NCBI RefSeq assembly: GCF_963678635.1
Contig: NC_087069.1
Location: forward strand, 15,038,660-15,102,659
Direction of reading: 5' to 3'
DNA: 64,000 nucleotides
Source: Symsagittifera roscoffensis
Lineage: Eukaryota; Xenacoelomorpha; Acoela; Convolutidae
Shown: in pieces, positions 51,703 to 63,555 of the stretch
Position numbering within the stretch: position 1 is the stretch's first letter
Layout: every line of letters begins with the position of its first letter
Position numbers and translations under genes: made by a program
Notes under the pieces: model-generated
Database searches by the model: none
The model's input: only the letters and a program-made list of their open reading frames with translations
What the model was told of the DNA's origin: nothing

Positions 51703-52352
51703 TCACAAAAACAAAGTTGTGTTTTTGCAGCCAAACTCTCGCTGTGCGTAGAATTCTGTGCCATTCACACAGCTGCTGCATTTGAAACCATCGTTAAGAG
51801 TGTCCTCGCAGTTCATGAGTAGATTGAGACAGAGGTCGAAGCCACCATCTTGACAACTCAAAGGCTCTTCTGGATCTATCAAAAAGTATGTAGTAAAGTG
51901 ACAATGAGACAACTTTCAGAAACACTTATCCAAAAAGGAAAGAAATCAAAAAGTTTTTAATTGAAATCGCTCGCTGCTACGATAAAAATAAATATTTTAA
52001 TGTTTTTTTTTCTAGTTCATTTTTTCTATTTCATAACGCTCGCAAAGACCCCAGGATACTTTCAAAAACTTTGTCAGCAATTTTTCAAGAGAAATCTGCA
52101 TAACTCGATAACTTTTTTGCTAGCTTTTGCTAACTCAGCCGAATCAAAAACAAACTTATAAAAAATAAGACACAACTAAAAAGAGAAATGTAAATACCAC
52201 AAGCAGAAATCTTTGATGTCTTCCATTCATCACAGACTACAGTAGCGGTCGAAGTACTATCAGCGTCGTGCGTACCATCGTAATAACCTGCCCCAGACAC
52301 GAACACATTCGATCGAGGTGGGTTTTCCGGATCGGCAACATACCACAAGGAC
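51703..52352 (-). other. Two C-terminal exons (52352-52198 and 51875-51703) of the mosaic gene
   Basis: The first encodes a DPENPPRSN-type start and CDEWKTSKISAC; the second DPEEPLSCQDGG, then CSSCVNGTEFYAQREFGC and a short tail. The join across the 322-nt intron keeps phase and yields an uninterrupted Cys-rich C-terminus. The repeated DPE start suggests exon duplication. Confidence 0.65.
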
Positions 52353-55300
52353 CTGAAAGAACATTAAGCTGTTTAAAACAACCTAAACATTGCGATCTTT
52401 TTAGTGATTCAGAAGGTCCGATCCTATAAACACTTATCAGCAGTTGAATTACTTTTGGCTAACTAATTCATTTTTGTACAATTTCGTTTTTTAACGTTTA
52501 AATGCTGTATTTCTGAATACCTGCAACTCTGGCGAATATATTGATTTCCTTCCTGGTCGAAATAGTCGAATGAAGGAACCCGATTTGTAAATTCAGTCCA
52601 ATGAAAACGTTCCCATCTCGAGTCAGTTAGGTTTCCATAAACCCAGAAGAGGCCCGTGAAAAGTTTTTGGTTAAATTGTCCGCATTTTATCGTCGCTGCT
52701 TGCAATGCCACGATTGAGTTTGGCACTATGTTTGGATACTTCAGCTGCTCTTCAAATTTGAGCCCGATGCATTTTCGACCTCCGAAAGTGGGCTGGGTAC
52801 AATTCCTGCTGTGACTTCTCTTCTTGATAAATTGTGCATGGACTCCACAAGGTGAGTCGTACACAAAATTCCAATCCGACCAATCCGAACATTGAGAGTC
52901 GAAAACAATTTTCACAACAATTTTTTTGTCAAATTTTTCGCCAATGAAAAATTAATCAAAATTTTGAAAAAATCTTAGCAGTGTTTGCAAAAAAAGTTTA
53001 GGGACATTGAGAAAACATAAGAACAAGTTTCACATGATTTTTAAAAATTAAAGATGTTAGACATGAGTTTTAAACAGCCAGAAAAATATTGAAAAATTGT
53101 TAAAAGTAGTTTGAAAGATTATCCGTGCCCTCATTCAAGTTTAGGCTTAACTAACCGATTGTGACCGCTGATTAAGATCAATTTGTGACAATTTTAATTA
53201 ATCGTTTTTACCAATATTAGGTTTTTACATGAATTCTAGCAAATCAAAAAAAAAGATAACCGCAAAATTTTCTTAGAGTGTTTCACCTGAACACACGGCT
53301 TACCACTAAACAAAAATTTGAAAGAATTTTTCATAAAATCTTAGCCAAATTTATCATCAAATAAAAGCATTATGCTTATATAATATTTTAAAAAAGTGTC
53401 CGTCGTGATCGAAGAAAAAGTTTTAAAATCGAAATGGTTTGAAAAACGCTGAGGTTGTTTCGCCTAAATTCCCATAAGCCAAGTTCTTTGAAAAAAGCAC
53501 AGTTTGAAATTTGGATGCAAGTTAGAAAAACAAATGAGCAAAAAAAAAGATAGAAATTGGAAAAAATAAGATTGAATAGGCAATTTTTCATCACAAAAAA
53601 AAGAAAATGGGTGAATAATTTATCAATTATTGTCAATTCAAATAAGAATCGAAATGAGATCGGAGTTTTTTATTATTGATTATTTGTTTTATGAAAAAAT
53701 TACCATTGACTATTGAATGATTTCAAAGATTTTTTTCTCAACCTTAAAAAAATTACTAAAATTGTAATATAATCGTTTATTAATGCTTCAAACTGTTTGC
53801 GGTTAGTTGTATTTCCGTTTTTTTCTTAGAAAATATTTTTGACAGTTTGTGTATAGTATACACTAAATTTAATTTTCATGACTGGTTGACAGAGGCAAAA
53901 TGATTCATTTTATCATTAATTAATTCAAGGTACTATTACACGAAACTACAAAATAAAAAAAATAGTCATGATTACCTTTTGTTTTTCCCTCCAATCCGCA
54001 CTTCTCGTAGTGTGCTTCTGAATAAGCTTGAACACTTCCGACATAACATGGCACTCCTAAATCATTACGTACCAGAAGAAGCGTGAAAACAGTAGATGTT
54101 TCGTGTACTAGGAAGGTTGCATTTGGCGCAATTCTTGGGTCACTTGTGTACAATAAGCATTTACGGGCTCCGTGTACAGCACTCAAACAATTTTTATTGA
54201 ACATGCATCTTTTCAGACAATTCAGTTCCGAGGTATCGCCTATTTCTTGGGAAAGGTAATCAGAAGATGGTATAATGTTGAAAATCTTTTGGAACAGGCC
54301 GAATCTGTAAACAATGTTAGCTCGTATAAATAAAAACTTCATCCAAACGAAGTATAAACTCATCAAACACACCATTTTACTAATGATCTGTCTTTTTGAT
54401 CCTCAGCTTATGAGTCAAATCGAAAGTGATTTTTATTGCTTGAGATTTTTTTATAGCAGTGAAATGTAATCAATCGGATTGATATGAAAAAAAAAAAAAA
54501 AATTCCTTATTTTTTTCATGCGAAATAAGAATCCTAAGTGAGCCGAGGCTATAAAAGAAATCAACGAAATTTATTATTGATGTTTTTCATTTGGAATAAG
54601 AATCGTGAGTAAACTGGTTTATACCAAGAAACAACAAAATTTATTATTGATGTTCTGCAAATGTCAGCAGGACGAAATTTTTTTAAATCACTCAGATAGT
54701 TTCCGTTCATTTTAGAATCCTGAGACTTCAGGTGCCGCAATAGGCCAAAATTGCACTACTTCCAAACCATAAAAATTTAGAGAACAAAATTTACGATTGT
54801 TTTAAGGAAGTAATTGAAGAAGACGTTCTGTTTGGACAGGCAATCGATTCCAGATTCAAAAGATTCTTGAAAAGTTGGTTTTAATATTCTGGACACAACT
54901 GTTGAATTGACCCATCAACCCATTGGCCTATTTTTGGTCGCTAATTTTGAATCGTTTGCGATGGAATATTATACAGGAACACAATTGCTAGTGCTAAAAA
55001 AATTTAAATTGACCAAAATTGGGCTTTTTAGTTTGGAGCGGATACGGAATAATGTAAATAATAACTGCCAAACTTCATCAAAAATGCTTAACTTTTTGCA
55101 TGAGAACTCTCAAAAAGCAATGCGCAAAAAACGCCGAGCATTTTCAAATAGTCTTAACTTAACTTAAAAACGAGCAATGGCAGAAAAGGTTAATTTTACT
55201 TCATTCCTTTAGTAAAACTCGTCTTAGTTCCAAATAAAAAACTTTGGTTACAGTTTGAAAACTTACATAATCAACACTGTTTCTAAGACATGAACAAAAA

Positions 55301-57511
55301 TACATAGCGACCCCTTGATTAAAAATGGCGCAGCCGCATTTTTCGGTACCCAGGTATGAAACTCTAGGTTCGGAATCGTGTAAAGCTGGGAATTCGATGT
55401 ATTTAATGTTTCTACTTCTTCACTTATCGACCAAGTGGTGCTTGATACGCTTTTAATCAGGATGCTATTAGTTTTCATACTTGATATATTAGAAATATCT
55501 GAGCCGATTGTCGTTTTGCGCGATATTTCTGATGTCCAAGTTGATGTCGCATTTGAACTATGTGATGTGGCTGCTGATGTTTTATTTATGTTAACCGATG
55601 AAGCTGCTGACGTCATATTCGAAGTCTCAGTTGATGTTGCTGATGTCGTATATGAGGACTCCGGTGTCGTGGTTGATGTCGTGCTTGAAGTTTCCGGTGT
55701 CATGGCTGAAGCAGTAAATGGAGTCACCAACGAGGAAGCTGTTTTCGTATTTGAGGTCTGCAGTGATGTTGCTGATGTCATTTTTGAAGTCTGTGGTGTC
55801 ATTGCTGATGAAATTATTGAAATGTTCAACGACGTAGCTGTTGCCGTATTTGAAGCCTCCAGTGTTGTTGCTGATAGCGTAATTGAAGGCTTTGTTGTTG
55901 TTGCTAAAGTTGTATCTGGAGTCTCTAACGTCGTATTTGAAGTCTTCGTTAGTGTTGTTGATGTCACGATTGAAGTCTCCTGAGTCATGGCTGTTGTCGT
56001 ATTTGAAGTCTCCGGTGTCGCTGCTGAAGTAGTTTTTGAAGTTTTTGGTGTCGTTGCTGATGTGGTATTTGGAGTCCCAAACGACGTAGCAGTTGTCGTA
56101 TTTGAAGTGTCCGGTATCGTGTTTAATGTCGTATTTAAAGTACCCAGTGTTGTTGCTGATGTAGATATTGGAATCTTCAACGACGTAGCTTTTGTCGTAT
56201 TTGAAGTACCCGCTGATGTTGCTGATGTCATTTCTGAGGTCTTCTTTGTCGAGGCTGATGTCGTATTTGAAGTTTCCGCTGTCGTGGCTGATATCCTTTT
56301 TGAAGTCTCCGATGCCGTGGCTGATGTCGTTTTTGAAGTCTCCGGTGTCGTGGCTGATGTCGTTTTTAAAATCTCCAGTGTTGTTACTGATGTCGTATTT
56401 GATATTTCCGGTGGCGTGGCTGATGTCCTATTTGAAGTCTCCAGTGTTGTTACTGATGTCGTTTTTGAAATCTCTGGTGTCGTGGCTGATGTTGTTTTTG
56501 AAGTCTCCGGTGTCGCGGCTGATGGCCTTTTTGAAGTAGCCAGTGTTGTTGCTGATGTCGAATTTGATGTTTCCGGTGGCGTTGCTGATGTCCTATTTGA
56601 AGTCTCCAGTGTTTTTACTGATGTCGTTTTCGAAGTATCTGGTGTCGTGGCTGATGTCGTAGTTGAATACTGCGATGCCACTTCTGATGTCATACTGGAA
56701 GTCTCTTTTGTCGCTGTAAATCTAAATGAAGTGGTTGCTGATGTGGTTTTGGAAGTCAGAGGCTTCAATGACGTAGCTGTTGTCGTATTTGAAGTACTCG
56801 CTGATGTTGCTGATTTCGTTTCTGAAGTCTTCTGTGCCGTGGCTGATGTCGTATTTAAAGTTTCCGGTGTCGCTGCTGATGTAGTATTTAATGTCTCCGG
56901 TGTCGTTGCATAAGTCATACTTGAAGTCTCCGGTGTCTGAGCTGTTGTTGTTATTGAAGTCACTGGTGTCATGGGTGATGTCGTTTTTGAAATCGCCAGT
57001 GTTGTTGCTGATGTCATATTTGAAGTTTCCGGTGTCTCTGATGATGCAGGGTATGGAGTCTCCATTGACGTACCTGTTGTCTTATGTGAAGTCTCCGGTG
57101 TCGTGGCTGATGTCGCATTTGAAGACTGCGATGTCGGTGCTGATGTCATACTGGAAGTCTTTGTTGTCGTTAAAAACTTCATTGAAATGGTTGCTGATGT
57201 TGCGCTGGAAGGCTCTGATATCGGTGCTGCTGTCGTTGCTGAACTCGTTGCTGTAGCTGCTGATGTCGTACGGGAAATCTCTGATGTTGTTTCTGGTATC
57301 GCAATGGAAGTAACTGGTGGTGTAGCCGACGTCGTATTTGATGTGAAATGTTCAGGTAATGAATGAGTAGAAGTTGTTGATTCTATAGTGGTTGTCATGA
57401 AGTTGATGTCAGCTTTGTATTTCTTTGATTTTCGGTAGCATACCATTTTAGACCAAAAATCGCCGCTGTTTGCGTAACACTCTGCGTTTGCGTAAGAGTA
57501 GCTTTCTGGAT
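51703..57511 (-). CDS. Secreted or extracellular mosaic protein (mucin repeats, PAN-like, TSP1-like, Cys-rich modules), partial, 5 exons seen
   Basis: Exons on the minus strand: 57511-55267, 54304-53976, 52899-52521, 52352-52198, 51875-51703 (TGA). Exon joints agree in phase: GTAAGT donor after 55267; TTTACAG acceptor before 54304; GTATTC donor after 52521; TTCTTTCAG before 52352; TTTTGATAG before 51875. The only weak joint is the acceptor before 52899, which lacks AG. Modules: Cys segment, about 33-bp-unit Thr/Ser repeats, PAN-like Cys module, TSP1-like module, two short Cys modules. Three exons begin with the same DPE tripeptide. At least one upstream exon with start and signal peptide is missing from my model; the region 57512 onward has no clear one. 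A matrix or mucus protein is the likely role. The name is unknown. Confidence 0.7.
52521..52899 (-). other. Exon encoding a thrombospondin type 1-like module
   Basis: CSDWSDWNFVYDSPCG, then RSHSRNCTQ and GGRKCIG give the WSxW, R-x-R-x-C and C-x-G pattern of a TSP1 repeat. A second part has CGQFNQKLFTGLFW and YIRQSCR. The donor CAG|GTATTC is good. The 5' boundary is uncertain: no AG lies between the in-frame stop at about 52952 and the start of the module. In-phase joining to the previous exon falls at TTGTTTTCG|AC. Confidence 0.6.
52900..53975 (-). other. Long intron of the mosaic gene
   Basis: About 1.1 kb, AT-rich with long A and T runs. No repeat or gene recognised. Its 3' end lacks a normal AG. 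Confidence 0.5.
53976..54304 (-). other. Exon encoding a PAN/apple-like module
   Basis: Begins FGLFQKIFNI after the acceptor TTGTTTACAG. It contains LNCLKRCMFNKNCLSAVHG and CLLYTSDP, the Cys spacing of PAN/apple modules, then a Cys pair in GVPCYVG and HYEKCGLEG. It ends at donor AAAAG|GTAATC. PAN modules bind protein or carbohydrate. Confidence 0.6.
54305..55266 (-). other. Intron between the mucin exon and the PAN-like exon
   Basis: GTAAGT at its 5' end and TTTACAG at its 3' end. A segment of about 60 bp around ATCAACGAAATTTATTATTGATG is present twice (near 54560 and 54635). An 86-codon plus frame (54907-55167) has no ATG or motif and is probably chance. Confidence 0.5.
55267..57511 (-). 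other. Exon with long Thr/Ser mucin-like repeat domain
   Basis: Starts with DPESYSYANAECY and MVCYRKSKKYK, then about 620 residues of an 11-residue unit of the type TTSATTPETSK (33 bp at DNA level), with many NTT/NTS glycosylation sites. It ends with NLEFHTWVPKNAAAPFLI and a perfect donor GTAAGT (55266-55261). Such arrays are O-glycosylated mucin domains. Because units avoid stops in several frames, the opposite strand shows long open frames that are not genes. Confidence 0.85.
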
Positions 57512-58553
57512 CTAGGCAAATAACTTTTAAAAAAACAACAACAGGCAAACAGACATAGCCAAAAATAGAGCGCAAAACAAATTTGGTTTATAAGTTGTTG
57601 TTCCGACCACTTGAAAAATGGGAAGGAACTTTGTATTTTGGTGTGCTTTGGTAATTTTTCTCTTGTTCTTTTTTTGGTTTTCACGCAAAATCACCACAAC
57701 AAAAATTATCGGAAATAGTTAAATGATATATCATTTTGAAGCCCTTTCAACTAAGATTCCAAATATTTTTTCTAAAATTTTGAACCAATTTTTCCAGTGT
57801 CGAGAAAAAACTCGCTTTAAAATTTTTGATTTTTGTCTAAATTCGAGCGAGTAAAACCAGCGAACACGCTTATTTATGCTTAATTAAGGCCATTCAGATG
57901 ATCAAAAGTTTCATAAACTCAAAAATTTCTGCAAAAAACTTTTGAGAAAAACCTACACTAAAATTGAAACAAATTCTGCTTGTAGTTTTTTAAAGACTAT
58001 TTTTTAAAACTTCCAGAGAAACCGGCTATATAATTTATCAAAAAAGGCGTGGATGGCACTTGTTTTCAATTAAAACAAGATTGATCGTTCTGGTCAAAGT
58101 ATTCTAAGAATGTGCAAAAATTTGAAAACACAGATATTTTTTAAAACGAGTTCTGAATGTCATCCCCCCACATGGCTATGTAAGATGCCAATTGTAATAG
58201 TTTACTGCATGTATCGCATAACTATGAGCAAATTACTCACCTCAGCTCAAATGTGGAATCGTTTAGAATGCCGCTTTAAAGACATGACCTTAATTTTATC
58301 TTGCACAATAATTGCAAGACTCTCGCAAAATAACAATCGTTATCGCAAATGGTTATTGACAGTCAATAAGTTGATTCGTTTTTAAGAGCAAAATGGATGA
58401 AAAACTTAACGGCCTTGGTAGGATTCAACATCATGCTTGTAGACCCCATGATGGCAAACAATTAGAAGCACGAAATTTTCCACATGAAAAAAGCTGGAGT
58501 GTTTTTTGTTCCGAATTTCGATACGAAAGCAACGGAATATTTGTGCTCGGTGA
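57512..58553. other. Upstream intron or intergenic region of the mosaic gene
   Basis: A pyrimidine-rich stretch and CTAG acceptor directly precede 57511 on the minus strand, so the first exon or exons lie further upstream. I see no clear signal-peptide exon here. Plus-strand open frames at 58110-58385 and 58393-58602 have no motif. Confidence 0.4.
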
Positions 58554-59014
58554 GTTTTTATTTCTACAGGCAAATTTCGACTTTTTAACTAGCCATTTTT
58601 GACGGAATTTTTCTTTATATCATTCAAAAAATATTTTTGTCTTGAGCTCAATTTTGGAAAGGTATTTTACCTGTGATCATATTTCGTTCAGTTATGGGGG
58701 TCTAAAGATTGCAATTTTGGCTAAATTGGGACAATTACGCGCGATATAATTCGCGCTATTAACGCGTAAGCGGAGAGTTAACCCGTCTTAGAAATAGTTC
58801 CAAATTGGTCGAAAGAAGCTTGTTTGACGTAAATGATTTGTTACAAGGAGCGGAATCCATCCTTTTGTACTTTATATGGCGTGTGAAAATTTTAGGAAAA
58901 AAATAAAATAATTTTCATTTTGTTTTATTACATTTATCTTTTTAATGTTATTACTGCTCCATAAACCTTCAAAAGCAGTCGGAGAAGTCAAGGCTTCACT
59001 CTGACACGAGCAGT
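58554..59014 (+). repeat. Diverged copy of the dispersed TIR-element family
   Basis: Ends at GACACGAGCAGTCTTG (58999-59014), matching the terminus of the 626-bp element at 14 kb. The palindromic GCG block AATTACGCGCGATA / TTAACGCGTAAGCGG lies near 58733-58772. It is the reverse complement of 13665-13990 and continues across the position where the 7.99-kb copy is broken. The other end is not recognisable. Confidence 0.65.
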
Positions 59015-62000
59015 CTTGATTGAATTTCAATTCAAAATAAATGAAAACAAGAATAGCCGGTTGAATTGCAAGTAGCACAGAAAGTTCGGACCACGGTAAA
59101 ACAAAAAGAAGAATGTTTTTTATATTGAGTTTTGTTGAATTGGTTTCTGTAGACGCAGAGAAAAATTTTGGACGCTATTAACCTGGTTTTCGTTAGCGAC
59201 TGAAAACATTTTCATATCTTATATCACACAATATGATAACTATCTGTAGTTCCTAGTTTTGCGTGAAAACACACAAAAAAATGTCTCCCCACTTTCACTG
59301 GTTGGAACAGTTATGACATTATTTTAATCAAACAAAAACACGACGAGTAATGCAATCAAAAAGCAATTTACACATGTGTTTTCAAATGTTTCTGTGTGTC
59401 TCTAAAATATGATTACAATTGTGAAAAACAAGAAGAACCGCAGAGTTTAATAGTGATTGCTTGTAGCAATACACTAAAATTTTTGAAAATGATAAGAGCA
59501 AGTTGTTTTTCGTCAATGTTAAAAAAAACTTTTTCAGAGACTGAAGTCTCATAAAATATTATCTCATCAAATAAATGGTAGTATTACAATGTCGCAAAAT
59601 TAAAATATACGAGTGGAAATTTCTGAAAAAAATACGGTCAAAAACATAGTCAAAAGTCTGCTTTGATAAAGTTAGGTTAATAAATATGAGGACTGTAAGA
59701 GATCCTAAATTTCAAGTGATGGTACCCAAACTGAACTTAGAGACTGTGCAGGAGTTACTGAAAGATGCTTCGTTTGTATAAAAAGTTTGAAAAGTAGATG
59801 TCTTGGTTACTAGTTGATTTTAAAATTCTGTTCTGTTATATCTTTTTAGATTCTTCGATCTTATCAACAATATTGCCCTGATGACTTAAATTTGTTTAAA
59901 TTTTGCTGTTTAAATTAATGTTGATGTCAACATATGCGCTGTATCTTTTTGTTAAAATTCGAAATTATTTTGAAAATGTGGTTTAGATGACAAGATTTCA
60001 GAATCCGCTTGCACTAAAATACAAAAACAAACAATGATAACCAGTTGCTGTGCAAGTAGCACAGAATATTGCAACCATATTCATAAAAACTGCATATGAA
60101 AGTTCTTCAAATTAATAAGTTCTTCAAATTAGTATTCATATCCTTTTTTGTACGCGTTGTGATATAGTAACTATACACACGCATAAAAAACTAACAAGAT
60201 AGGTATTATTGACAACAGTTCTCTTCCAAAAAAATAACAAAGAAAAAAATTAGAAAAGAATCGAATTCATTTAAATTTTTGTTGAAAACAGTTTGTCAAG
60301 CAAGTGTCAAGTTGAAAACTGAATTTCGTTTGAAAAATTGAGTTTTTTGGAATCTAACAAGTTATCATTACCTTATTTGTTAGCTTTATTCGGTCGAAAT
60401 TAAGCAAAAAATTGAAAACTCCAATTCGATTTTTCTTGGATATGGGAAAATTATATAAAGTTTCTTAAAAATCAATCAATATGAAGACTAAACGGACCTC
60501 ACTTTGACATACCCGGGTTGAAGTTCTACCGTTAATTATCGCTTTTTCTGTAGTATCCCAGTGATCTCTATTTTCCAGCGCTGATTCAAGTTTAATTCAG
60601 AGTTTGTTGCATAGATAAACCTCAGAGCTATTTCAGTAACAATTCCATAGAAATTTTAACTCATTCTAGTAGCTTTCAAATAAGAGTTATAGCTGATAAG
60701 CTCTTTAGCTTCAGGTTCTTTAAGGATTGATAGCGGAGAGGTAGCATACAGGTCTATAAATCTCAAAGTAAGGGGATCGAACGACTGTTAGTGCACTATT
60801 TTTTCTCATTTTGATAGGTTTTTTATCGCTGTTTCATCGCTGAAATTAAGCCAAATTAGCAATATTTATCGATAAAATCTGCTATTGTGGCAATGAACAT
60901 CGATAGTTCATCGATGGCGATTGCTGTTTTTTTTTTCACTTTTTTATCGCTATTTTTCAATGTAAGCTGAACCCGGATATCTCTCAATGCAGTCGGATGA
61001 CTATTTGCGGTACCTGAATTTGCATGGAAAACAAAACAAAAAACACTAAAACACACCCAAATTCGAAATTTCTCCTCATTTTTGAAATGATCAGAACAAC
61101 AAAAATTTCAGCAAACGCTAGATCTGCCATAGCAGGTGGGCTGCGTGTATGCATTACTCGCTAATGGATGTTTTGGTGTTCTGTGGCTTGTTATTTGGGT
61201 AATTTAGTGAGATTATCTTTAGCCAGATAAAACCTGAGAGTGTGCTTCCAATCGACAACCAATATTTCATCTAAAAACGACTACAAAAGATATCGCAGAA
61301 AATTTAATTAACCGTTTTCTCCAATCTCAGATGGACGTACAAACAAAAAATGCTATTCAAACTTTATCATAAAAGAAGCCTTTGAAAAATTGATGAACTT
61401 AAACTTTCATAAAAATATCTTTTTCTTGTTTTTATCAAGATTATTCAAAAGAATGAGAACTCTAAAAGTTACTTATTATCAAATGATGGTATTTAAACTG
61501 AAATTAGAAACTGAAGTTGTAGATATGATTTTTTTTCATGTATTGCCAGATGAATGTCTTCATGGCTCATTTTGCTAAACCTATGGTATAACTTATGGTT
61601 TTACCGAAAGTATTGCACTTAAAAAGTTTTTAATTTTAGTTTTCGCAGATATCAGAAAATTTTAAATCTTAATTGTGTGTTGTGTGCTTTTGCTTAGCAT
61701 TAATTTATATTTATACTACAAAAACTTCAACAAGCTGACGAGATTTTAGATGTCGATTGCACAAAAAATTTGAAAAAACGTTAAAAAAGACAAAGAAATC
61801 ACACAAGCTGTCTCAGCAAGCGAACTGTAAGAGTTCTCTATTCACTAATCTCTACAAAACTCGTTATTTTGTTACATTCAATCAAAAAAATTTTTTTTGT
61901 ACAGACCAGTAAATTCATGGTTATCTTCAATTATATTTGCTATGCAAGACTTTGCAACTTTCTTGATAGAACTGGACAAAATACACTCAAGTCAAATATG

Positions 62001-62448
62001 TCAAAATGACAACAAGTCTTGACAAGAACCGTGCAAGATCTTCCTAGATAACCGTTGGCTTTCGATAACAATACTCTTTAAAGGACAAAAAACGTTTCAC
62101 GTTATTTTTCCTCTTTTGATTTTTAATAGTCAAAGTAGTCCGCGAATTAGCTGGTATGGTATCGTTTTCATTGTGGTCCAAACAAGCGGTTACAATTCAG
62201 ATTTATCTTTTCTTTACTTGAAAACTTCGTCGACTTTGCACCCAAAGTGCCTTAAGAAAATTTTAACGGTCCATCAGCCAAAATGGAAATCTAAAATAGT
62301 ACAAAGGTGAAATTTTTGGGTCGGCAGGAGGTCGAAACCCTGAAAAAAAAATGCGCCACCCCCTAAATCCGCTACTGCGTATATTGTTGAGTAGATCAAA
62401 ATTTTGCGACGCATGTTTTAATGAAATTTAACTCCGTTGATTTTTGCG
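59015..62448. other. Non-coding stretch with diverged internal duplications
   Basis: No supported gene. GCAAGTAGCACAGAA occurs near 59068 and 60052, with similar sequence following each, and the phrase AAGTGATGGTACCCAAACTGAA (59717) resembles AAATGATGGTATTTAAACTGAA (61481). It is thus a patchwork of old duplications. CCCCCTAAATCCGCTACTGCG near 62359 is a hAT-MITE-like end related to 15711. Confidence 0.45.
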
Positions 62449-62665
62449 CTAGAATACAATTTCACAGAAGTATTTTTTACCAAGCTTGTAATATTTTGCA
62501 TAACGAAATGAGAGACGATAGACACAATTTTCCTGCGATGAAATTTGACGGCTGCATATCTTAATCACGTCTTGTTTCCATTGAGTGCAGAAGAATTGTT
62601 CTGGGTAAGGCTCGTTGTTACACACTTTATTCGCATAATAATCCACAGAACTTCTGAAAGCATCC
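62449..62665 (-). CDS. Probable terminal exon of a secreted Cys-containing protein
   Basis: Acceptor GAATTTTAG ends at 62666. The frame then encodes DAFRSSVDYYANKVCNNEP, FFCTQWKQDVIKICSRQ, NCVYRLSFRY and KYFCEIVF, with a TAG stop at 62449. Five cysteines, a higher GC than the flanks and a clean acceptor favour a real last exon. Upstream exons would lie between 62.7 and 64 kb or beyond; I cannot identify them. It may belong to a gene like the mosaic one downstream. Confidence 0.4.
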
Positions 62666-63469
62666 CTAAAATTCAAAATTGAAGAAAGTGAAGAAAGTGA
62701 AGAAAGTTCGAAATACCAAGTTCAAAGAAGTAAAGAAATTCAGAATTTCAAATTTTCCCAATCAGCCGATTCTTTTTATTGCCTACTTTTTATAATTTCG
62801 TCTTTTAGTCATCAACATGTTTGACATCGAAAGTGTCTAAGCGTTTAACAGTGAACATTAAAATGATTGTTAGATAGATGATGACACTATGACATTAAAA
62901 ACGTTTTTTATTTCAAGAAAAATTAAACTGCGTCAATGAAGGTTGGAGAACTAAGTTAGAATTTTTCGAAAAAAATTTAGATGCCAGTTTTAAAAACAAA
63001 AATAGGCAGAAGAGGAAAAAAAAACAGAGCAAACAATGAACGGAGAATGTCGAAAAAAAAAACATTAGAAATCAAGCAACTAACAAAATGAATCAAGGCG
63101 ACTGCGGATTAAAAGTGGATGATGATAAAAAGCCGCAGCGGTGATCAAAAATCGATGTAGGGTAAAAGGAACAGCAAACGCCGCAATTTTCATTGGTATA
63201 TTTCTCTGCCTTTAGAGAAATGCACCGAAATCAGCGACTACTTCAACTGATAAATTGAAAAAGGTGTCTTAGAAATGTTTTTTTTTTGTTAAGTAACTCC
63301 ATTAGGATTTTTTAGAAAAGCATTTTGTGTAGATAGTTGGGGACAAAACGAGCTATTTTTAAAGTTGAGCTGAAGTAAAAATAGAGATTTGGGACATTAG
63401 ATTTTTAAAAATCAAATCAACGATGCTGTTGCAATGCAAAACAAGAGTATAGAATAAAACAAGTATAGA
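62666..63469. other. Non-coding stretch, probably intron or upstream region of the 62.4-kb exon
   Basis: AT-rich, with a GAAGAAAGT triplet repeat near 62686-62707. No gene or repeat family recognised. Confidence 0.35.
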
Positions 63470-63555
63470 TGCATATAAAACAAGCACAGTTGGCCGAGCG
63501 GCCTAGAGACAAGTCTCTCACGCCGGTCAACCGGGTTCGAGTCCCCCCATATGCA
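63470..63555 (+). ncRNA. tRNA-like sequence (Leu/Ser-type A and B boxes), probably tRNA-derived or pseudogene
   Basis: TGGCCGAGCGG (63491-63501) is a perfect internal A box and GGTTCGAGTCC (63534-63544) a perfect B box. TGCATAT (63470-63476) can pair with ATATGCA (63549-63555). A normal cloverleaf does not form: the acceptor adjacent to the D arm pairs poorly, the anticodon region is a tight AGAGAC/GTCTCT hairpin, and the T stem is 3 bp. It is a tRNA-related SINE head or decayed tRNA more likely than a working tRNA. Confidence 0.45.

Noticed and set aside
55435-57366. Long plus-strand open frames (up to 308 codons) rich in Val/Asp/Glu opposite the mucin exon
   Set aside because: They are the antisense of the Thr/Ser repeat; the periodic codons lack stops on both strands. 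No ATG context or domain, and the minus strand has consistent splice sites.
63484-63555. Functional tRNA-Leu or tRNA-Ser
   Set aside because: Acceptor and T stems pair poorly and no proper anticodon loop forms despite perfect A and B boxes.
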